DNA of 64,000 nucleotides, taken from the NCBI GenBank assembly GCA_030682795.1, contig JAUXNJ010000042.1, positions 57,655-121,654 on the forward strand. The letters are read 5' to 3'. The notes under the pieces are model-generated. The model was not told where the DNA came from. It searched no databases and worked only from the letters and a program-made list of their open reading frames with translations. The position numbers and the translations under genes were made by a program. Of the stretch, positions 25,365 to 35,027 are shown one piece after another. Within the stretch, counting starts at the first letter, position 1, and each line of letters opens with the position of its first letter. This stretch comes from Sphingobacteriaceae bacterium (GTDB lineage Bacteria; Bacteroidota; Bacteroidia; UBA7662).

Positions 25365-27262
25365 TGGAGCAAATTATCGGGTTGCAGCTGCAATTGGCCT
25401 TGGTCAATGAACCACTGTATGCAGTTGATGAGCAGTTTTTTGTTTTCAAAGGGTACCAGGGTCACCAGCTCGGCAAAGGTAATGGGTGCTTCGCTGGCAT
25501 CGCGCAAGTGGGGCTTGAGCTCTTCAAGTAGTTCTGTGCTGGGGTCTGCTTCTTGCATGCCAGTGCAGTAGTCGCAATGACCGCAATGTACGCTTTCCTT
25601 TTCTCCAAAATAGGCCAACAGCATTTGGCTGCGGCATTTGCCAGGACTTTCGGCATACTGCAACATGGCTTCGAGCTTGATTTTTTTACGCTCCAGCAGC
25701 AATTCGTAATGCTCGGGCGCCAAAATCACACTTTCCTCGGGCATGCGTTCCTTGAGCCAGGTAATGGTGGCTTTGTCGGTTTTGGGAATGTACTCCAGCA
25801 AATCGCGCTGCTGCAGCTGCTCCAAAAGCAGACTCACATCTTTCGATAAAATCTGCAACTTGGCCGCCAATCGGTATTCGTCGATTTTGCAATATTGCTC
25901 CATGATGCCGCTGTAGGAGCGTAGCAAGAGGTTGATAAAGGGGTCAAATTCTTTGTGCCGCAGTCTAAAATCATACACCGTGGTGGCATCGGCCGTGAAT
26001 TTTATTTTGGAAGGAAGCAGGGCTTCTTCTCCCACCAACAAATAGCCAGCACGGTGCAAAAACTGCAGCGCATGGTGCGCTTCGAAGGGCTTGAGCTCGT
26101 ATTGCCTGCAAAATTCGCTTAAATCAAAGGGCAAGGTTTGCCACTGACCGCTGCCCAAAGCCAGGTTAAAATACATGCCCAGGGCGTTGTACACTTGGCG
26201 AATGGTTTCGATGGGAGGGAAGCCCATGGCGAGGTTGCGCTCGGCTTCGCCGCGGTTCGAAGGATGGTAGAGGAGGGTGCAGCGAGCGGGTTTTTCGTCT
26301 CTACCGGCGCGACCAGCTTCCTGAAAATAGGCTTCTATGCAATCGCTTGGCTCGAGGTGCACCACAAAACGCACATCGGGCTTGTCGATGCCCATGCCAA
26401 AGGCATTGGTGCAGCATATCACCCGTATTTTATTGTCAATCCAGTCTTTTTGCTTGGCATCGCGCTCCTGTGCGGTTAAACCAGCATGGTAAAAGTCGGC
26501 ACTCACCCCATTGCGTTGCAGCAGTTCGGCCAGCTGCTGGGTTTTGCGGCGGGTGCCGGCATACACCACCCCAGTGCCGGGCGTTTGGCGCACAATTTGG
26601 ATGAGCCGGCCAAATTTGTCTTCCTCGTACTCCACCACATAGGCCAAATTGCTGCGAGAGAAGCTTTTTTGGAAGAGGTGCTTGGGCTTGAAAAGGAGTT
26701 TTTCCTGGATTTCATCTACCACTTCTGGCGTGGCGGTGGCGGTGAGGGCAATCACAGGAACGCCTTTGAGCTTGGGGCGAATGGCGGCTATGCGCAGGTA
26801 CTCGGGTCTAAAATCATGCCCCCATTGCGCAATGCAATGCGCCTCGTCGATGGCCAACAAGCGTACGTTGAGGCGCTCAAGTCGGGCTAAAAAAATTTCG
26901 GTGGTGAGCCGTTCGGGCGACACATATAAAAACTGGTAGTTGCCCTTAGCGCATTGTTCAAGCACTTGGTCAATCTCGCCCCTGCTCATGCCCGTAAAAA
27001 TCGCGGTGGCCTTTACACCCCGCTTCGTGAGGTTGAGCACTTGGTCTTTCATGAGCGCAATGAGCGGCGAAATCACCAAGCACAAGCCTCCCATGGCTAA
27101 AGCAGGCACCTGAAAGCAAATGCTTTTACCGCCGCCGGTTGGTAAAAGGGCAAGGGTGTCTTTGCCGGCAATCACCGAGCGCACAATGTCTTCCTGCAAG
27201 GGCCGAAATTGATCGAAACCCCAGTATTGCTTCAGGATCTCAACGGGGTCGACACTGCTCAT
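25352..27262 (-). CDS. recQ: RecQ-type ATP-dependent DNA helicase
   Basis: The 636-residue protein has motif 0 FRPLQEDIV, Walker A PTGGGKS (about residue 43), DEAH box [19 protein letters not shown] (about 138), motif [15 protein letters not shown] and a Cys4 zinc-binding region ([12 protein letters not shown]...CGHCDYC, about 546-570). It lacks the C-terminal HRDC domain of E. coli RecQ, as many Bacteroidota homologues do. It unwinds recombination and fork structures. It overlaps the lolD stop by ATGA. Confidence 0.94.
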   Translation of the reverse strand: MSSVDPVEILKQYWGFDQFRPLQEDIVRSVIAGKDTLALLPTGGGKSICFQVPALAMGGLCLVISPLIALMKDQVLNLTKRGVKATAIFTGMSRGEIDQVLEQCAKGNYQFLYVSPERLTTEIFLARLERLNVRLLAIDEAHCIAQWGHDFRPEYLRIAAIRPKLKGVPVIALTATATPEVVDEIQEKLLFKPKHLFQKSFSRSNLAYVVEYEEDKFGRLIQIVRQTPGTGVVYAGTRRKTQQLAELLQRNGVSADFYHAGLTAQERDAKQKDWIDNKIRVICCTNAFGMGIDKPDVRFVVHLEPSDCIEAYFQEAGRAGRDEKPARCTLLYHPSNRGEAERNLAMGFPPIETIRQVYNALGMYFNLALGSGQWQTLPFDLSEFCRQYELKPFEAHHALQFLHRAGYLLVGEEALLPSKIKFTADATTVYDFRLRHKEFDPFINLLLRSYSGIMEQYCKIDEYRLAAKLQILSKDVSLLLEQLQQRDLLEYIPKTDKATITWLKERMPEESVILAPEHYELLLERKKIKLEAMLQYAESPGKCRSQMLLAYFGEKESVHCGHCDYCTGMQEADPSTELLEELKPHLRDASEAPITFAELVTLVPFENKKLLINCIQWFIDQGQLQLQPDNLLQWKD

Positions 27263-27912
27263 GCGCTGAGTTTTCCGTCTACCAAGGTGATTTTGCGGTC
27301 GGCCATGTCGGCCAGGCCCGTATTGTGGGTTACTATTACGAAGGTTTGGCCGTAACGCGCCCGCAGTTCGAAAAAGAGCTGGTGCAGCTCCCGTGCATTG
27401 TGCGTATCGAGGTTGCCCGAAGGCTCGTCGGCAAGCACCACTTTGGGCTGGTTGATGAGCGCACGTGCCACAGCAAAACGCTGCTGCTCACCCCCAGAAA
27501 GGGCCGAGGGCTTGTGCTCCATGCGGTCTTTTACGCCCAGCAAGGTGCACAGCTCGGTGGCATAAGGCAGCGCCTCTTTGGGCGAACGGCCCGCAATCAT
27601 GGCGGGAATCAAGATGTTTTCGATGGCGGTAAACTCGGGCAGCAAATGGTGCTGCTGAAACACAAAGCCAATGGTTTTATTGCGGAAAGCCGACAAAGCC
27701 TGATCACCGAGCTGAAAAACCGACGTTTGGTCGAAAATCAGTTCCCCGCGATCAGGCTTGTCGAGCGTGCCTAAAATCTGTAACAAGGTGCTTTTGCCTG
27801 CACCAGAGGGCCCCACGATGGCCACAATCTCGCCCGCTGCAATGTCGATAGAGAGGCCCTTGAGCACTTCCAGCGACCCATACGATTTATGCAGCTCGCG
27901 AATGGCAATCAT
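27259..27912 (-). CDS. lolD: LolD-like ABC transporter ATPase
   Basis: The 217-residue ATPase has Walker [10 protein letters not shown] (about residue 34), signature [15 protein letters not shown], and Walker [13 protein letters not shown]. The sequence is of the LolD/MacB class used in lipoprotein release; the partner permease is not in this window. It follows gyrB by 12 bases and is coupled to recQ. Confidence 0.85.
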   Translation of the reverse strand: MIAIRELHKSYGSLEVLKGLSIDIAAGEIVAIVGPSGAGKSTLLQILGTLDKPDRGELIFDQTSVFQLGDQALSAFRNKTIGFVFQQHHLLPEFTAIENILIPAMIAGRSPKEALPYATELCTLLGVKDRMEHKPSALSGGEQQRFAVARALINQPKVVLADEPSGNLDTHNARELHQLFFELRARYGQTFVIVTHNTGLADMADRKITLVDGKLSA

Positions 27913-27924
27913 CTATGGCTAGTA

Positions 27925-29877
27925 TTAGCTATCAATTTTAGCGTAACGCGCATTTTGTTCAATGAACTCCCTGCGTGGTGGTACCTCGTCGCCCATCAAC
28001 ATGCTGAAAATGCGGTCGGCTTCGGCCGCGCTGTCGATCGTTACCCGACGCAAAGTGCGGGTTTCTGGGTTCATGGTCGTAGTCCACAACTGCTCCGCGT
28101 TCATTTCTCCCAAACCTTTGTAGCGCTGAATGCCAACCGTGCTTTCATTGCCACCTTTGGCCAATTCTTTCACCGCGTCTAAACGCTCTTTCTCGTTCCA
28201 GGCATAGGTTTGGTTGTTGCCCTTTTTCACCAAATAAAGCGGTGGCGTGGCGATGTACACATAACCCGACTCAATCAAATCCTTCATATACCTGAAGAAG
28301 AAGGTGAGGATCAAAGTGGTGATGTGTGATCCGTCCACGTCAGCATCCGTCATGATGATGATTTTGTGGTAACGCAGCTTGCTGATGTTGAGCGCTTTTT
28401 GGTCTTCCTCTGTACCTACGGTTACACCTAAGGCAGTAAAGATGTTGCGAATTTCTTCGTTTTCGTAGATTTTGTGCTCCATGGCCTTCTCCACGTTGAG
28501 GATCTTACCTCGCAGCGGTAAAATGGCTTGGAAATTCCTGCTTCGGCCTTGTTTGGCAGTACCACCGGCCGAGTCTCCTTCGACTAAGTAAATTTCGCAC
28601 AACTCAGGATTGCTCTCCGAACAGTCGGCCAGCTTGCCTGGCATGCTGTTGCTCGACAATACGTTTTTACGCTGTACCATCTCACGGGCCTTGCGGGCCG
28701 CATGACGCGCAGTAGCCGCTAAAATCACCTTGTTGATGATCTGACGGGCTTCCTTTGGATGCTCTTCTAAATAATTGTTCAAAGCTTCAGCTACCGCCAT
28801 GTTCACGGCGCCAATCACTTCGTTGTTGCCCAATTTGGTTTTGGTTTGCCCCTCAAATTGAGGCTCCATTACCTTCACCGAAATTACCGCCGTTAAACCT
28901 TCACGGAAGTCATCCCCCGCAATGTCGAACTTGAGCTTGCTGGTCATGCCTTCTTTATCGGCATAAGCCTTTAACACCCGGGTCATGGCCTGACGGAAAC
29001 CCGCTACGTGCGTGCCGCCCTCGTGGGTATTGATGTTGTTGACGTAACTGTGTACGTTTTCGGTATAAGAGGTGTTGTACTGCATGGCCACTTCTACAGG
29101 GACCGTGCCTTTGTTGTGTTCAATGTAAATCGGCTCTGGAATGAGCTTCTCACGGTTGCTGTCGAGGTACTCAACAAACTCCTTCAAACCACCCTGCGAA
29201 TAAAAACTATCGCTTTTAAAGCCACCTTCTTCCAAAGGCTCACGTTCGTCGGTAATGTTTAAGCGGATGCCTTTGTTGAGGTAAGCCAGCTCGCGCAAAC
29301 GTGCAGCCAAGGTGCTGTAGTTGTACTCTGAAACGATAAAAATGCTATCGTCGGGCATGAAGGTGATGTTGGTGCCACGGGTAGTGGTGGTGCCTTTTTC
29401 ACGCACCGAATATTGTGGCTTGCCACAGCTGTATTCCTGCTCGTAAACAATGCCGTTACGGTGCACTTCGGCACGCAAAAAAGTACTGAGGGCGTTTACG
29501 CAACTCACACCCACACCGTGCAAACCGCCCGATACCTTGTAGGTGTCTTTGTCGAATTTACCTCCGGCGTGTAAGACCGTCATTACCACCTCGAGGGCCG
29601 AACGCTTCTCTTTTTGGTGCATGTCGGTGGGAATGCCACGACCGTTGTCTTTTACAGTGATGCTGTTGTTGGGGTGGATAAAAACGTCGATGGTGTCGCA
29701 ATGGCCAGCCAATGCTTCGTCAATCGAGTTGTCAACCACTTCGTATACCAGGTGGTGCAGACCTTTTACGCCTACGTCACCAATGTACATCGCCGGACGC
29801 TTACGTACGGCTTCTAATCCTTCAAGGACCTGAATATTGTCTGCGGAATAACTGCCGGGCTTGTTTTCTTCAATCAT
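27925..29877 (-). CDS. gyrB: DNA gyrase subunit B
   Basis: The 650-residue protein starts at ATG 29877 (MIEENKPG). The GHKL ATPase region has RKRPAMYIGD and DNGRGIP, and GGLHGVGVSCVNAL follows. The TOPRIM region has the EGDSAGG motif and DADVDGSHI. The C-terminus QRYKGLGEMN is standard, without the Gram-negative insertion of E. coli GyrB. It is the first gene of an operon with lolD, recQ and a glycosyltransferase. Confidence 0.97.
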   Translation of the reverse strand: MIEENKPGSYSADNIQVLEGLEAVRKRPAMYIGDVGVKGLHHLVYEVVDNSIDEALAGHCDTIDVFIHPNNSITVKDNGRGIPTDMHQKEKRSALEVVMTVLHAGGKFDKDTYKVSGGLHGVGVSCVNALSTFLRAEVHRNGIVYEQEYSCGKPQYSVREKGTTTTRGTNITFMPDDSIFIVSEYNYSTLAARLRELAYLNKGIRLNITDEREPLEEGGFKSDSFYSQGGLKEFVEYLDSNREKLIPEPIYIEHNKGTVPVEVAMQYNTSYTENVHSYVNNINTHEGGTHVAGFRQAMTRVLKAYADKEGMTSKLKFDIAGDDFREGLTAVISVKVMEPQFEGQTKTKLGNNEVIGAVNMAVAEALNNYLEEHPKEARQIINKVILAATARHAARKAREMVQRKNVLSSNSMPGKLADCSESNPELCEIYLVEGDSAGGTAKQGRSRNFQAILPLRGKILNVEKAMEHKIYENEEIRNIFTALGVTVGTEEDQKALNISKLRYHKIIIMTDADVDGSHITTLILTFFFRYMKDLIESGYVYIATPPLYLVKKGNNQTYAWNEKERLDAVKELAKGGNESTVGIQRYKGLGEMNAEQLWTTTMNPETRTLRRVTIDSAAEADRIFSMLMGDEVPPRREFIEQNARYAKIDS

Positions 29878-29899
29878 TTTACGGGATTCTATAACCAAA

Positions 29900-29907
29900 C
29901 AAAGATA
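29900..29907 (-). promoter_or_regulatory. -7 box (TATCTTTG) of the gyrB operon
   Basis: Exact TAnnTTTG match on the minus strand, 22 bases before ATG 29877. Confidence 0.6.
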
Positions 29908-29935
29908 GTGAAATCATATGCTTAAAAGATGGATA

Positions 29936-29965
29936 TTCTCCACAAAAGGCCTCGGATGTGGATAA
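29936..29965. promoter_or_regulatory. pair of inverted DnaA-box-like sites upstream of gyrB
   Basis: TTCTCCACA (29936-29944, one mismatch to TTATCCACA) and TGTGGATAA (29957-29965, a perfect box in reverse) face each other across 12 bases, just upstream of the gyrB -7 box. They may let DnaA control gyrB, or be chance; no other oriC hallmark such as dnaA or an AT-rich 13-mer array is present. Confidence 0.4.
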
Positions 29966-30010
29966 ATGATGATAAAATCTTGTGTTTGCGACTTGGCCTT
30001 TCGGTGAACC

Positions 30011-30910
30011 CTACAAGTCGCTCGGCAAGTCGCTTTCAAAGTGGCACTTATGCCCTTGGGTGGGGTGCACAAAACCTATGCTGGCGGCATGCAAGCTCAG
30101 GCGGGCGGGCACAAAGCTGGCTGGCTGTACGGCTTGCACGTAGCGCAAATCGCCCACAATGCCATGCCCAATGTGGTGCAGGTGGATGCGCAATTGGTGG
30201 GTGCGGCCGGTTTGCGGGAAGAGGGCAAGCAGACTCGTATCCCCCTGTTTTTCGAGCAACTGATAGTGGGTGAGGGCGGCTTTGCCGAAGCTACCCGTGT
30301 CGTCTACCCGAAGGAGCTGCGGCTGCGCGGGGTCGCGCCCCATGGGCAGGTCGATGCTGCCGTTTTCGGGCGTAGGACAGCCCCATACCCGGGCCACATA
30401 TTTGCGCTCGGTGCTGCCTGCCGCCATTTGCTGTTGCAACTGCTGGTTGGCCACCTTGTTTTTGGCCAGCACCAAAAGTCCTGAGGTGGCTTTGTCGAGC
30501 CGGTGCACCACCGCCTGTGGCAGCCAAGATGCAGCTGCATCAGCTCCAGCACTTTCTGCAGCATACCAAGCCAACCAATTGAGCAGGGTGCCACCATAAG
30601 TGCCCAAGCCAGGATGCACGGCCATGTCGGCAGGCTTATTCACCACCAAACAGTCGGCATCTTCATAAACAACCTCCACCGAAAGTTTTTCAGGCAAAAT
30701 GCGCCGATCGCGCTGCAAAATACGCACTTGGTCGCCCGCTTGCACGGGCACCTCCGCTGGAACGGTTTCCCCATTCAACAGCACCCGCCCTTGGTAAAAG
30801 AGGGTATCAAGCTGCTGCTGGTTTACACCAGACAGTCTTCCCGCCAAAAACCGACCCAAATGCGGCTGTTGAGCAGGGATAGTAAGCTGGAGTTCGGGCG
30901 ATTTCACCAC
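30011..30910 (-). CDS. RluA-family pseudouridine synthase
   Basis: The frame gives 299 residues from GTG 30910 (GTG 30907 also possible); no in-frame ATG lies near the N-terminus. An S4 RNA-binding domain comes first (LGRFLAGRLSGVNQQQLDTL), then the catalytic motif HRLDKATSGLLVLAK (about residues 136-150). It would isomerise uridine in rRNA or tRNA; the position cannot be predicted. It lies on the same strand upstream of gyrB but is separated by a gyrB promoter. Confidence 0.93.
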   Translation of the reverse strand: MVKSPELQLTIPAQQPHLGRFLAGRLSGVNQQQLDTLFYQGRVLLNGETVPAEVPVQAGDQVRILQRDRRILPEKLSVEVVYEDADCLVVNKPADMAVHPGLGTYGGTLLNWLAWYAAESAGADAAASWLPQAVVHRLDKATSGLLVLAKNKVANQQLQQQMAAGSTERKYVARVWGCPTPENGSIDLPMGRDPAQPQLLRVDDTGSFGKAALTHYQLLEKQGDTSLLALFPQTGRTHQLRIHLHHIGHGIVGDLRYVQAVQPASFVPARLSLHAASIGFVHPTQGHKCHFESDLPSDL

Positions 30911-30911
30911 A

Positions 30912-30919
30912 CAAAGGTA
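30912..30919 (-). promoter_or_regulatory. -7 box (TACCTTTG) abutting the pseudouridine synthase start
   Basis: Exact TAnnTTTG match on the minus strand only 1 base from GTG 30910, so the message may have no leader. Confidence 0.45.
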
Positions 30920-30952
30920 GGTGGTGCAGCCAAAATTGTGTTTTTTTGTGGC

Positions 30953-32716
30953 ATGTTCACAGGACGCGCCTATTTACAAGTGCTGGCATTTATCCAACGC
31001 AAGCTGCGACCAGGCAGTTTGATCGTAGTGCTCAGCGTGCTCATTGGCTTGGCGGTGGGCATGGCGGCGGTAGGACTCAAAACCCTGCTGCACTTTTTTG
31101 AGGCCAATGTTTTAGATGTTTTCCCACGCTTCACCTTCTTTTTCTTGCCCCTCATCGGGGTGTTTTTGGTAGCCGCCATCAATCGCAGCTGGTTTCGTGA
31201 AAGCGCCCAAGAACAAGGTTTAGCTGGCGTACTGTATGCCATCTCCCGCAAAAACGCCTTCATTCGTTCCTCGCTCATGTACTCGCAATTGTTGTTGTCG
31301 TCTATTACGCTGGCATTTGGGGGTTCGGTGGGATTTGAGGCCCCCATGGTGGTCACCGGCTCGGCCTGGGGCAGCGGCATTGCGCGCTTTTTCCGACTCG
31401 ATTTCCGCAGTCGCACCCTGCTCATTGGTTGCGGCACGGCGGCAGGTATCAGCGCCATCTTTAATGCGCCCATTGCGGGGGTGATTTTTGCGATGGAAGT
31501 CATTTTGCCCGAAATCAGCACCGCGCGTTTTATTCCCATCCTCATAAGCGCGGCCATGGGGAATTTACTTAGCAGCTTATTCATCGACAACGAAGCCATT
31601 TTTCGGGTAGCCGATGTAATGCCCATTGGTTGGAGCGATTTGTTTTGGGTGCTGCTTTTGGGTTTGCTGGGAGGCTTGTATGCCGTTTGGTTTAGCCGCA
31701 CGGTGCGACTCACCGGCAAAAGCATGTCGCGCTTCCGCAAATGGTGGCAGAAGGCTTTGGCAGGGGGCTTGCTGCTCGGAACGCTCCTTTACTTTTTGCC
31801 GCCTTTGTACGGCGAAGGGTACATTGGCATCCGGTCGCTCATCAATAACGATGGACTGGCCTTGCTAAACAGCAGCCGCATTCCGGGTTTAGGAGAAGGT
31901 ACTTTTAACTTGCTGCTGCTGATTTCGGGCTTGCTGCTGCTCAAACCGCTGGCCGCTGCTATTACGGTAGAAGCAGGTGGCGTGGGAGGGAAGTTTGCGC
32001 CTTCAGTAGTAAGCGGGGGCTATTTGGGCTTTGCTTTCGCTTTTTCATTGAATGCTTTGCTGCCGCAGCTCGATTTAAATGTGGTGAATTACACCCTCTT
32101 TGGCATGGGGGCGGTACTCAGCGGGGTGATGCATGCGCCGCTTACGGCCATCTTTTTGATTGCCGAAATTACGGGCAGCTACAACATCATTGTGCCCTTG
32201 ATGCTGGTGAGTGCGGTGGCCTATTTTATAAAGACGTATATGCAGCCGTTGTCGCTTGTGGCCGGTAAGCTGTTGAAGGCCGGCGATTTGATTCACAACG
32301 ATAAGGACCGCCTCGTGCTGCACGATTTGGAACTGTCTAAATTTATAGAAAAGGACATACAGCCAATCGTTTCGGGAAGTAGCTTGGGCGATTTGGTGAA
32401 ATTAATTGCGAATTGTAAGCGGAATATTTTCCCGGTTTTAAGTGCGAATAATGAGTTACTGGGCGTGATTTTGTTGGACGATATCCGCAAGGTGATGTTT
32501 GATCCTGCTCGTTACAACGAATTGCGGGTAGATGAACTCATGCAAAGTCCGCCAGCGGAGGTAGAACTCGGCAGCAGCATGGAGGAGGTAATGCAGCTAT
32601 TTGACCAGACCTCGGCCTGGAACCTGCCTGTGGTAAAAGAGGGAATTTACCTTGGCTTCATTAGTAAATCGACCATTTTTGGAGCTTATAGGAGCCAATT
32701 GAAGCAGGAAGTGTAG
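30953..32716 (+). CDS. CLC-family chloride channel/transporter with CBS domains
   Basis: The protein has 587 residues from ATG 30953; the longer frame to 30503 runs under the opposite-strand synthase. The ion pathway motif GFEAP holds the gating Glu (within SVGFEAPMVV), and GGKFAPSVVSGG is the GxFxP motif. The usual GSGIP serine motif is absent; QGLAGV stands there. The C-terminal 130 residues are two CBS domains (LIANCKRNIFPVL; SAWNLPVVKEG). It is an inner-membrane anion channel or exchanger. Confidence 0.93.
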   Translation: MFTGRAYLQVLAFIQRKLRPGSLIVVLSVLIGLAVGMAAVGLKTLLHFFEANVLDVFPRFTFFFLPLIGVFLVAAINRSWFRESAQEQGLAGVLYAISRKNAFIRSSLMYSQLLLSSITLAFGGSVGFEAPMVVTGSAWGSGIARFFRLDFRSRTLLIGCGTAAGISAIFNAPIAGVIFAMEVILPEISTARFIPILISAAMGNLLSSLFIDNEAIFRVADVMPIGWSDLFWVLLLGLLGGLYAVWFSRTVRLTGKSMSRFRKWWQKALAGGLLLGTLLYFLPPLYGEGYIGIRSLINNDGLALLNSSRIPGLGEGTFNLLLLISGLLLLKPLAAAITVEAGGVGGKFAPSVVSGGYLGFAFAFSLNALLPQLDLNVVNYTLFGMGAVLSGVMHAPLTAIFLIAEITGSYNIIVPLMLVSAVAYFIKTYMQPLSLVAGKLLKAGDLIHNDKDRLVLHDLELSKFIEKDIQPIVSGSSLGDLVKLIANCKRNIFPVLSANNELLGVILLDDIRKVMFDPARYNELRVDELMQSPPAEVELGSSMEEVMQLFDQTSAWNLPVVKEGIYLGFISKSTIFGAYRSQLKQEV

Positions 32717-32824
32717 TTTTTTAAGGAAGCCAGAGTTTTTGGCACACTCTTTGAAAAGACTGTGCCGTATCCAAAATCGTAGGATTTTGAGTACAAAAAC
32801 CCAAACCCAAAAAACTCATTTCTA

Positions 32825-33226
32825 ATGGCACATGATTTAAAATTGCACTGGACAAAAACCAAACTAGACACCCAATTTGTAAGCTTTGCTCCCGTCCTGG
32901 AGCAGGAACAACAACACACCCTCAGCCGTGTGTTTTTTTATTTGTCTGAATACAAGAAAAATGGATTCCCGACCATGGAACAATTAGCCGATTGGATGTG
33001 CATGTCGCCGCGTACCCTGCAGCGTCGCTTGCAAGATGCCGGCTACACCTACCGCATGCTTTTGCAAGAGATTAAGCTAAAAATGGCACTTGAGATGCTC
33101 GAAACGCGCCGATGTGGCTTGTCTGAATTAGCCGAAACCTTAGGCTTCAGCGATCAAGGCAGCTTTTCGAGGAGCTTCCGCAAATGGACAGGGCAGGCAC
33201 CTAGCCGCTATTTGCAAGCCAGCTAA
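32825..33226 (+). CDS. AraC-type DNA-binding protein
   Basis: The 133-residue protein is little more than the C-terminal AraC/XylS double helix-turn-helix (MEQLADWMCMSPRTLQRRL, then LSELAETLGFSDQGSFSRSF). About 30 N-terminal residues precede it and there is no ligand domain. It is monocistronic and followed by a terminator. Its target is unknown. Confidence 0.9.
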   Translation: MAHDLKLHWTKTKLDTQFVSFAPVLEQEQQHTLSRVFFYLSEYKKNGFPTMEQLADWMCMSPRTLQRRLQDAGYTYRMLLQEIKLKMALEMLETRRCGLSELAETLGFSDQGSFSRSFRKWTGQAPSRYLQAS

Positions 33227-33268
33227 AAGTAGCTTAGTGTAAAAGCAGTATTTTTCAAGTCCTTGGAG

Positions 33269-33294
33269 GCCGCGGAGTAATTCGCGGCTTTTTT
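33269..33294 (+). terminator. rho-independent terminator of the AraC-type gene
   Basis: Stem GCCGCG/CGCGGC with an 8-base loop followed by six T. Its T-run overlaps the last codon of the convergent DUF2256 gene. Confidence 0.8.
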
Positions 33295-33424
33295 ATTTGC
33301 CTGATCGACACCGCTCGCTGCAGTATTTCACTTCTTCCCACACCTTCTCCCATTTTTTGCGCCAGCTAAAAGGTCGGCCACAATGCTCACATATTTTTTG
33401 CGGCAAATCACCCTTGCGTTTCAT
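33293..33424 (-). CDS. DUF2256 family zinc-ribbon-like protein
   Basis: This 43-residue ORF was found by hand: ATG 33424, stop 33295-33293. It has CEHCGRPFSWRKKWEKVWEE followed by CSERC, the Cys4 pattern of DUF2256. DUF2256 genes are commonly found next to photolyase/cryptochrome genes (my recollection of genome contexts), and it lies 14 bases after the photolyase at 33439, so the two are probably co-transcribed. Function unknown; a small metal-binding partner is likely. Confidence 0.88.
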   Translation of the reverse strand: MKRKGDLPQKICEHCGRPFSWRKKWEKVWEEVKYCSERCRSGK

Positions 33425-33438
33425 TTTTCCAGTGGCCA

Positions 33439-34953
33439 TCAGGTGTCGAGGTTTTCGTCGAACAAACCACGCTGCTGCTCGGTGAATTTACGGAGCCGCG
33501 ACTTCACATGCTTTTGCAGGATGCTCTTACTGTTTTGCTTGCTTTCGGGCGATTTTTTGGTGGCCCACAAATGTTCGCGGGCATGGGCAGCGCTGCTTTT
33601 AAGGTCTACCACCGGCAGGGGATAATCCTTCCCCAACTCACAACCATAGGCTTTTTGCTCCAGCGCACTCATCTCCCAAGGGGTATGAATGAGGTGAGTC
33701 GGTAGCGCACGCAATTCGGGCACCCACTGACGAATAAATTGGCCATCGGCATCTTGCTCTTGCGCTTGTTTGGTGGGATTGTAGGTGCGAATGGTGTTCA
33801 CCCCCATTACCCCGGCTTGCATTTGAAATTGCGGATAATGGATGCCGGGCTCAAAGTCTAAAAAGGCCTGTGCCAAATGCAAGGAGCCTTTTTTCCAATG
33901 CAGCCAAAGGTTGTGGGTGAGAAAACTCACCAGCATGGCCCGCATCCTAAAATTGAGGTATCCTGTGGCGAGCACGCAACGCATGCAGGCGTCTACCAGG
34001 GGGAAGCCGGTTTTGCCGCTGGCCCAGGCTTGGTAGCGGTCTTCATGCCAGTGCGTGCGAATGTGATCGAAACCACGGTTCAGGTTTTCGAACTCCATCC
34101 GGTCTTCGCTCTCAAACTTCTGGATAAAATGGCAATGCCAAACCAGGCGAGAGGCGAAGGCTTGCAAGGCCCTTTTGTGTGCATGGTCTTGCGTTTTGGC
34201 TTGTTGAAGGGCTTGGTACACCTGTTTCATGCTGAGGTTGCCCCAGGCGAGGTAGGTACTAAGCCGACTGCAGCTCTTGCGACTGTACAAAGGTTTACTG
34301 ATGTGGGCGCTGTAATGTTGGTGGCGCTCGGCCATGAAGCTACGCAGGTAGCGCCAGGCCATGATTTCACCAGCTGGCTGCATTTGAGGGGCTTGCTGGC
34401 GCTGCTCAATGGACCAGCAGTTTTGCAAGAGTTGATGCTGGAGCTCGACTGGGATTTTGGCTGGGCGGAGCCTGGCTAGATCCACCATGTCTTGGGGAGC
34501 CGACATCCGCTGAAACCAGTTTTTGTTCCAGTCGATGCGGTTGTGGCACGGCCTGATGATTCCGTTGGTGGGAAACTCTTGCCATTTGATGCCTTGTTGT
34601 CGGCACCAGCGCGCCACGGCTTTGTCGCGCTCATACGTATGCCGCAAGCCAGTTTCTTCGTAGCTCAGCAGTTTTTCGAAGGCAAAATGTTGGTAGATAG
34701 CTGCAAAAGTTGGCAAAGCTTCTGCTTCAATCACATACAAGGATATTTGTTGCAACTGCAACTTTTCTTCCATTTCTAGGAGAGAAACAGCCACGAAGTC
34801 CCAGTGGCGCGCACTGTACTGCGGCAATTGCATTACCGAGGGTTCGGCCAGGTACAGCAGCACAACCTCATCGCCCGCCGCAATGGCCGCAGCCAAGGGG
34901 ACATGGTCTTGCAAGCGTAAATCGCGTTTGAACCAAATGATTGTCTTTGCCAC
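33439..34953 (-). CDS. cryptochrome/photolyase family protein
   Basis: The 504-residue protein starts at GTG 34953 ([14 protein letters not shown]). It has the N-terminal antenna domain and the FAD domain ([29 protein letters not shown]). Where class I photolyases have NGGWQW...DAxPYFR, this one has [19 protein letters not shown], which places it in a separate subgroup. The last 60 residues are basic. DNA repair or light sensing are both possible. It shares an operon with DUF2256. Confidence 0.92.
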   Translation of the reverse strand: MAKTIIWFKRDLRLQDHVPLAAAIAAGDEVVLLYLAEPSVMQLPQYSARHWDFVAVSLLEMEEKLQLQQISLYVIEAEALPTFAAIYQHFAFEKLLSYEETGLRHTYERDKAVARWCRQQGIKWQEFPTNGIIRPCHNRIDWNKNWFQRMSAPQDMVDLARLRPAKIPVELQHQLLQNCWSIEQRQQAPQMQPAGEIMAWRYLRSFMAERHQHYSAHISKPLYSRKSCSRLSTYLAWGNLSMKQVYQALQQAKTQDHAHKRALQAFASRLVWHCHFIQKFESEDRMEFENLNRGFDHIRTHWHEDRYQAWASGKTGFPLVDACMRCVLATGYLNFRMRAMLVSFLTHNLWLHWKKGSLHLAQAFLDFEPGIHYPQFQMQAGVMGVNTIRTYNPTKQAQEQDADGQFIRQWVPELRALPTHLIHTPWEMSALEQKAYGCELGKDYPLPVVDLKSSAAHAREHLWATKKSPESKQNSKSILQKHVKSRLRKFTEQQRGLFDENLDT

Positions 34954-35027
34954 AAGGTATCAACCGCCTGTAGCAGCAAAAGTTTAGGGAGAAGGGCTAT
35001 CCTTTTAAATAGCTGTAGCATATTTGC

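Noticed and set aside
29900..30010. Replication origin next to gyrB
   Set aside because: Two DnaA-box-like sites only; no dnaA, dnaN or AT-rich unwinding region in view.
30503..30952. N-terminal extension of the CLC frame
   Set aside because: It is antisense to the pseudouridine synthase, and CLC homology starts at 30953.
30970..31740. 256-codon frame antisense to the CLC gene
   Set aside because: Composition (many Lys, Arg and Ser) and position are those of a shadow frame; no family resemblance.
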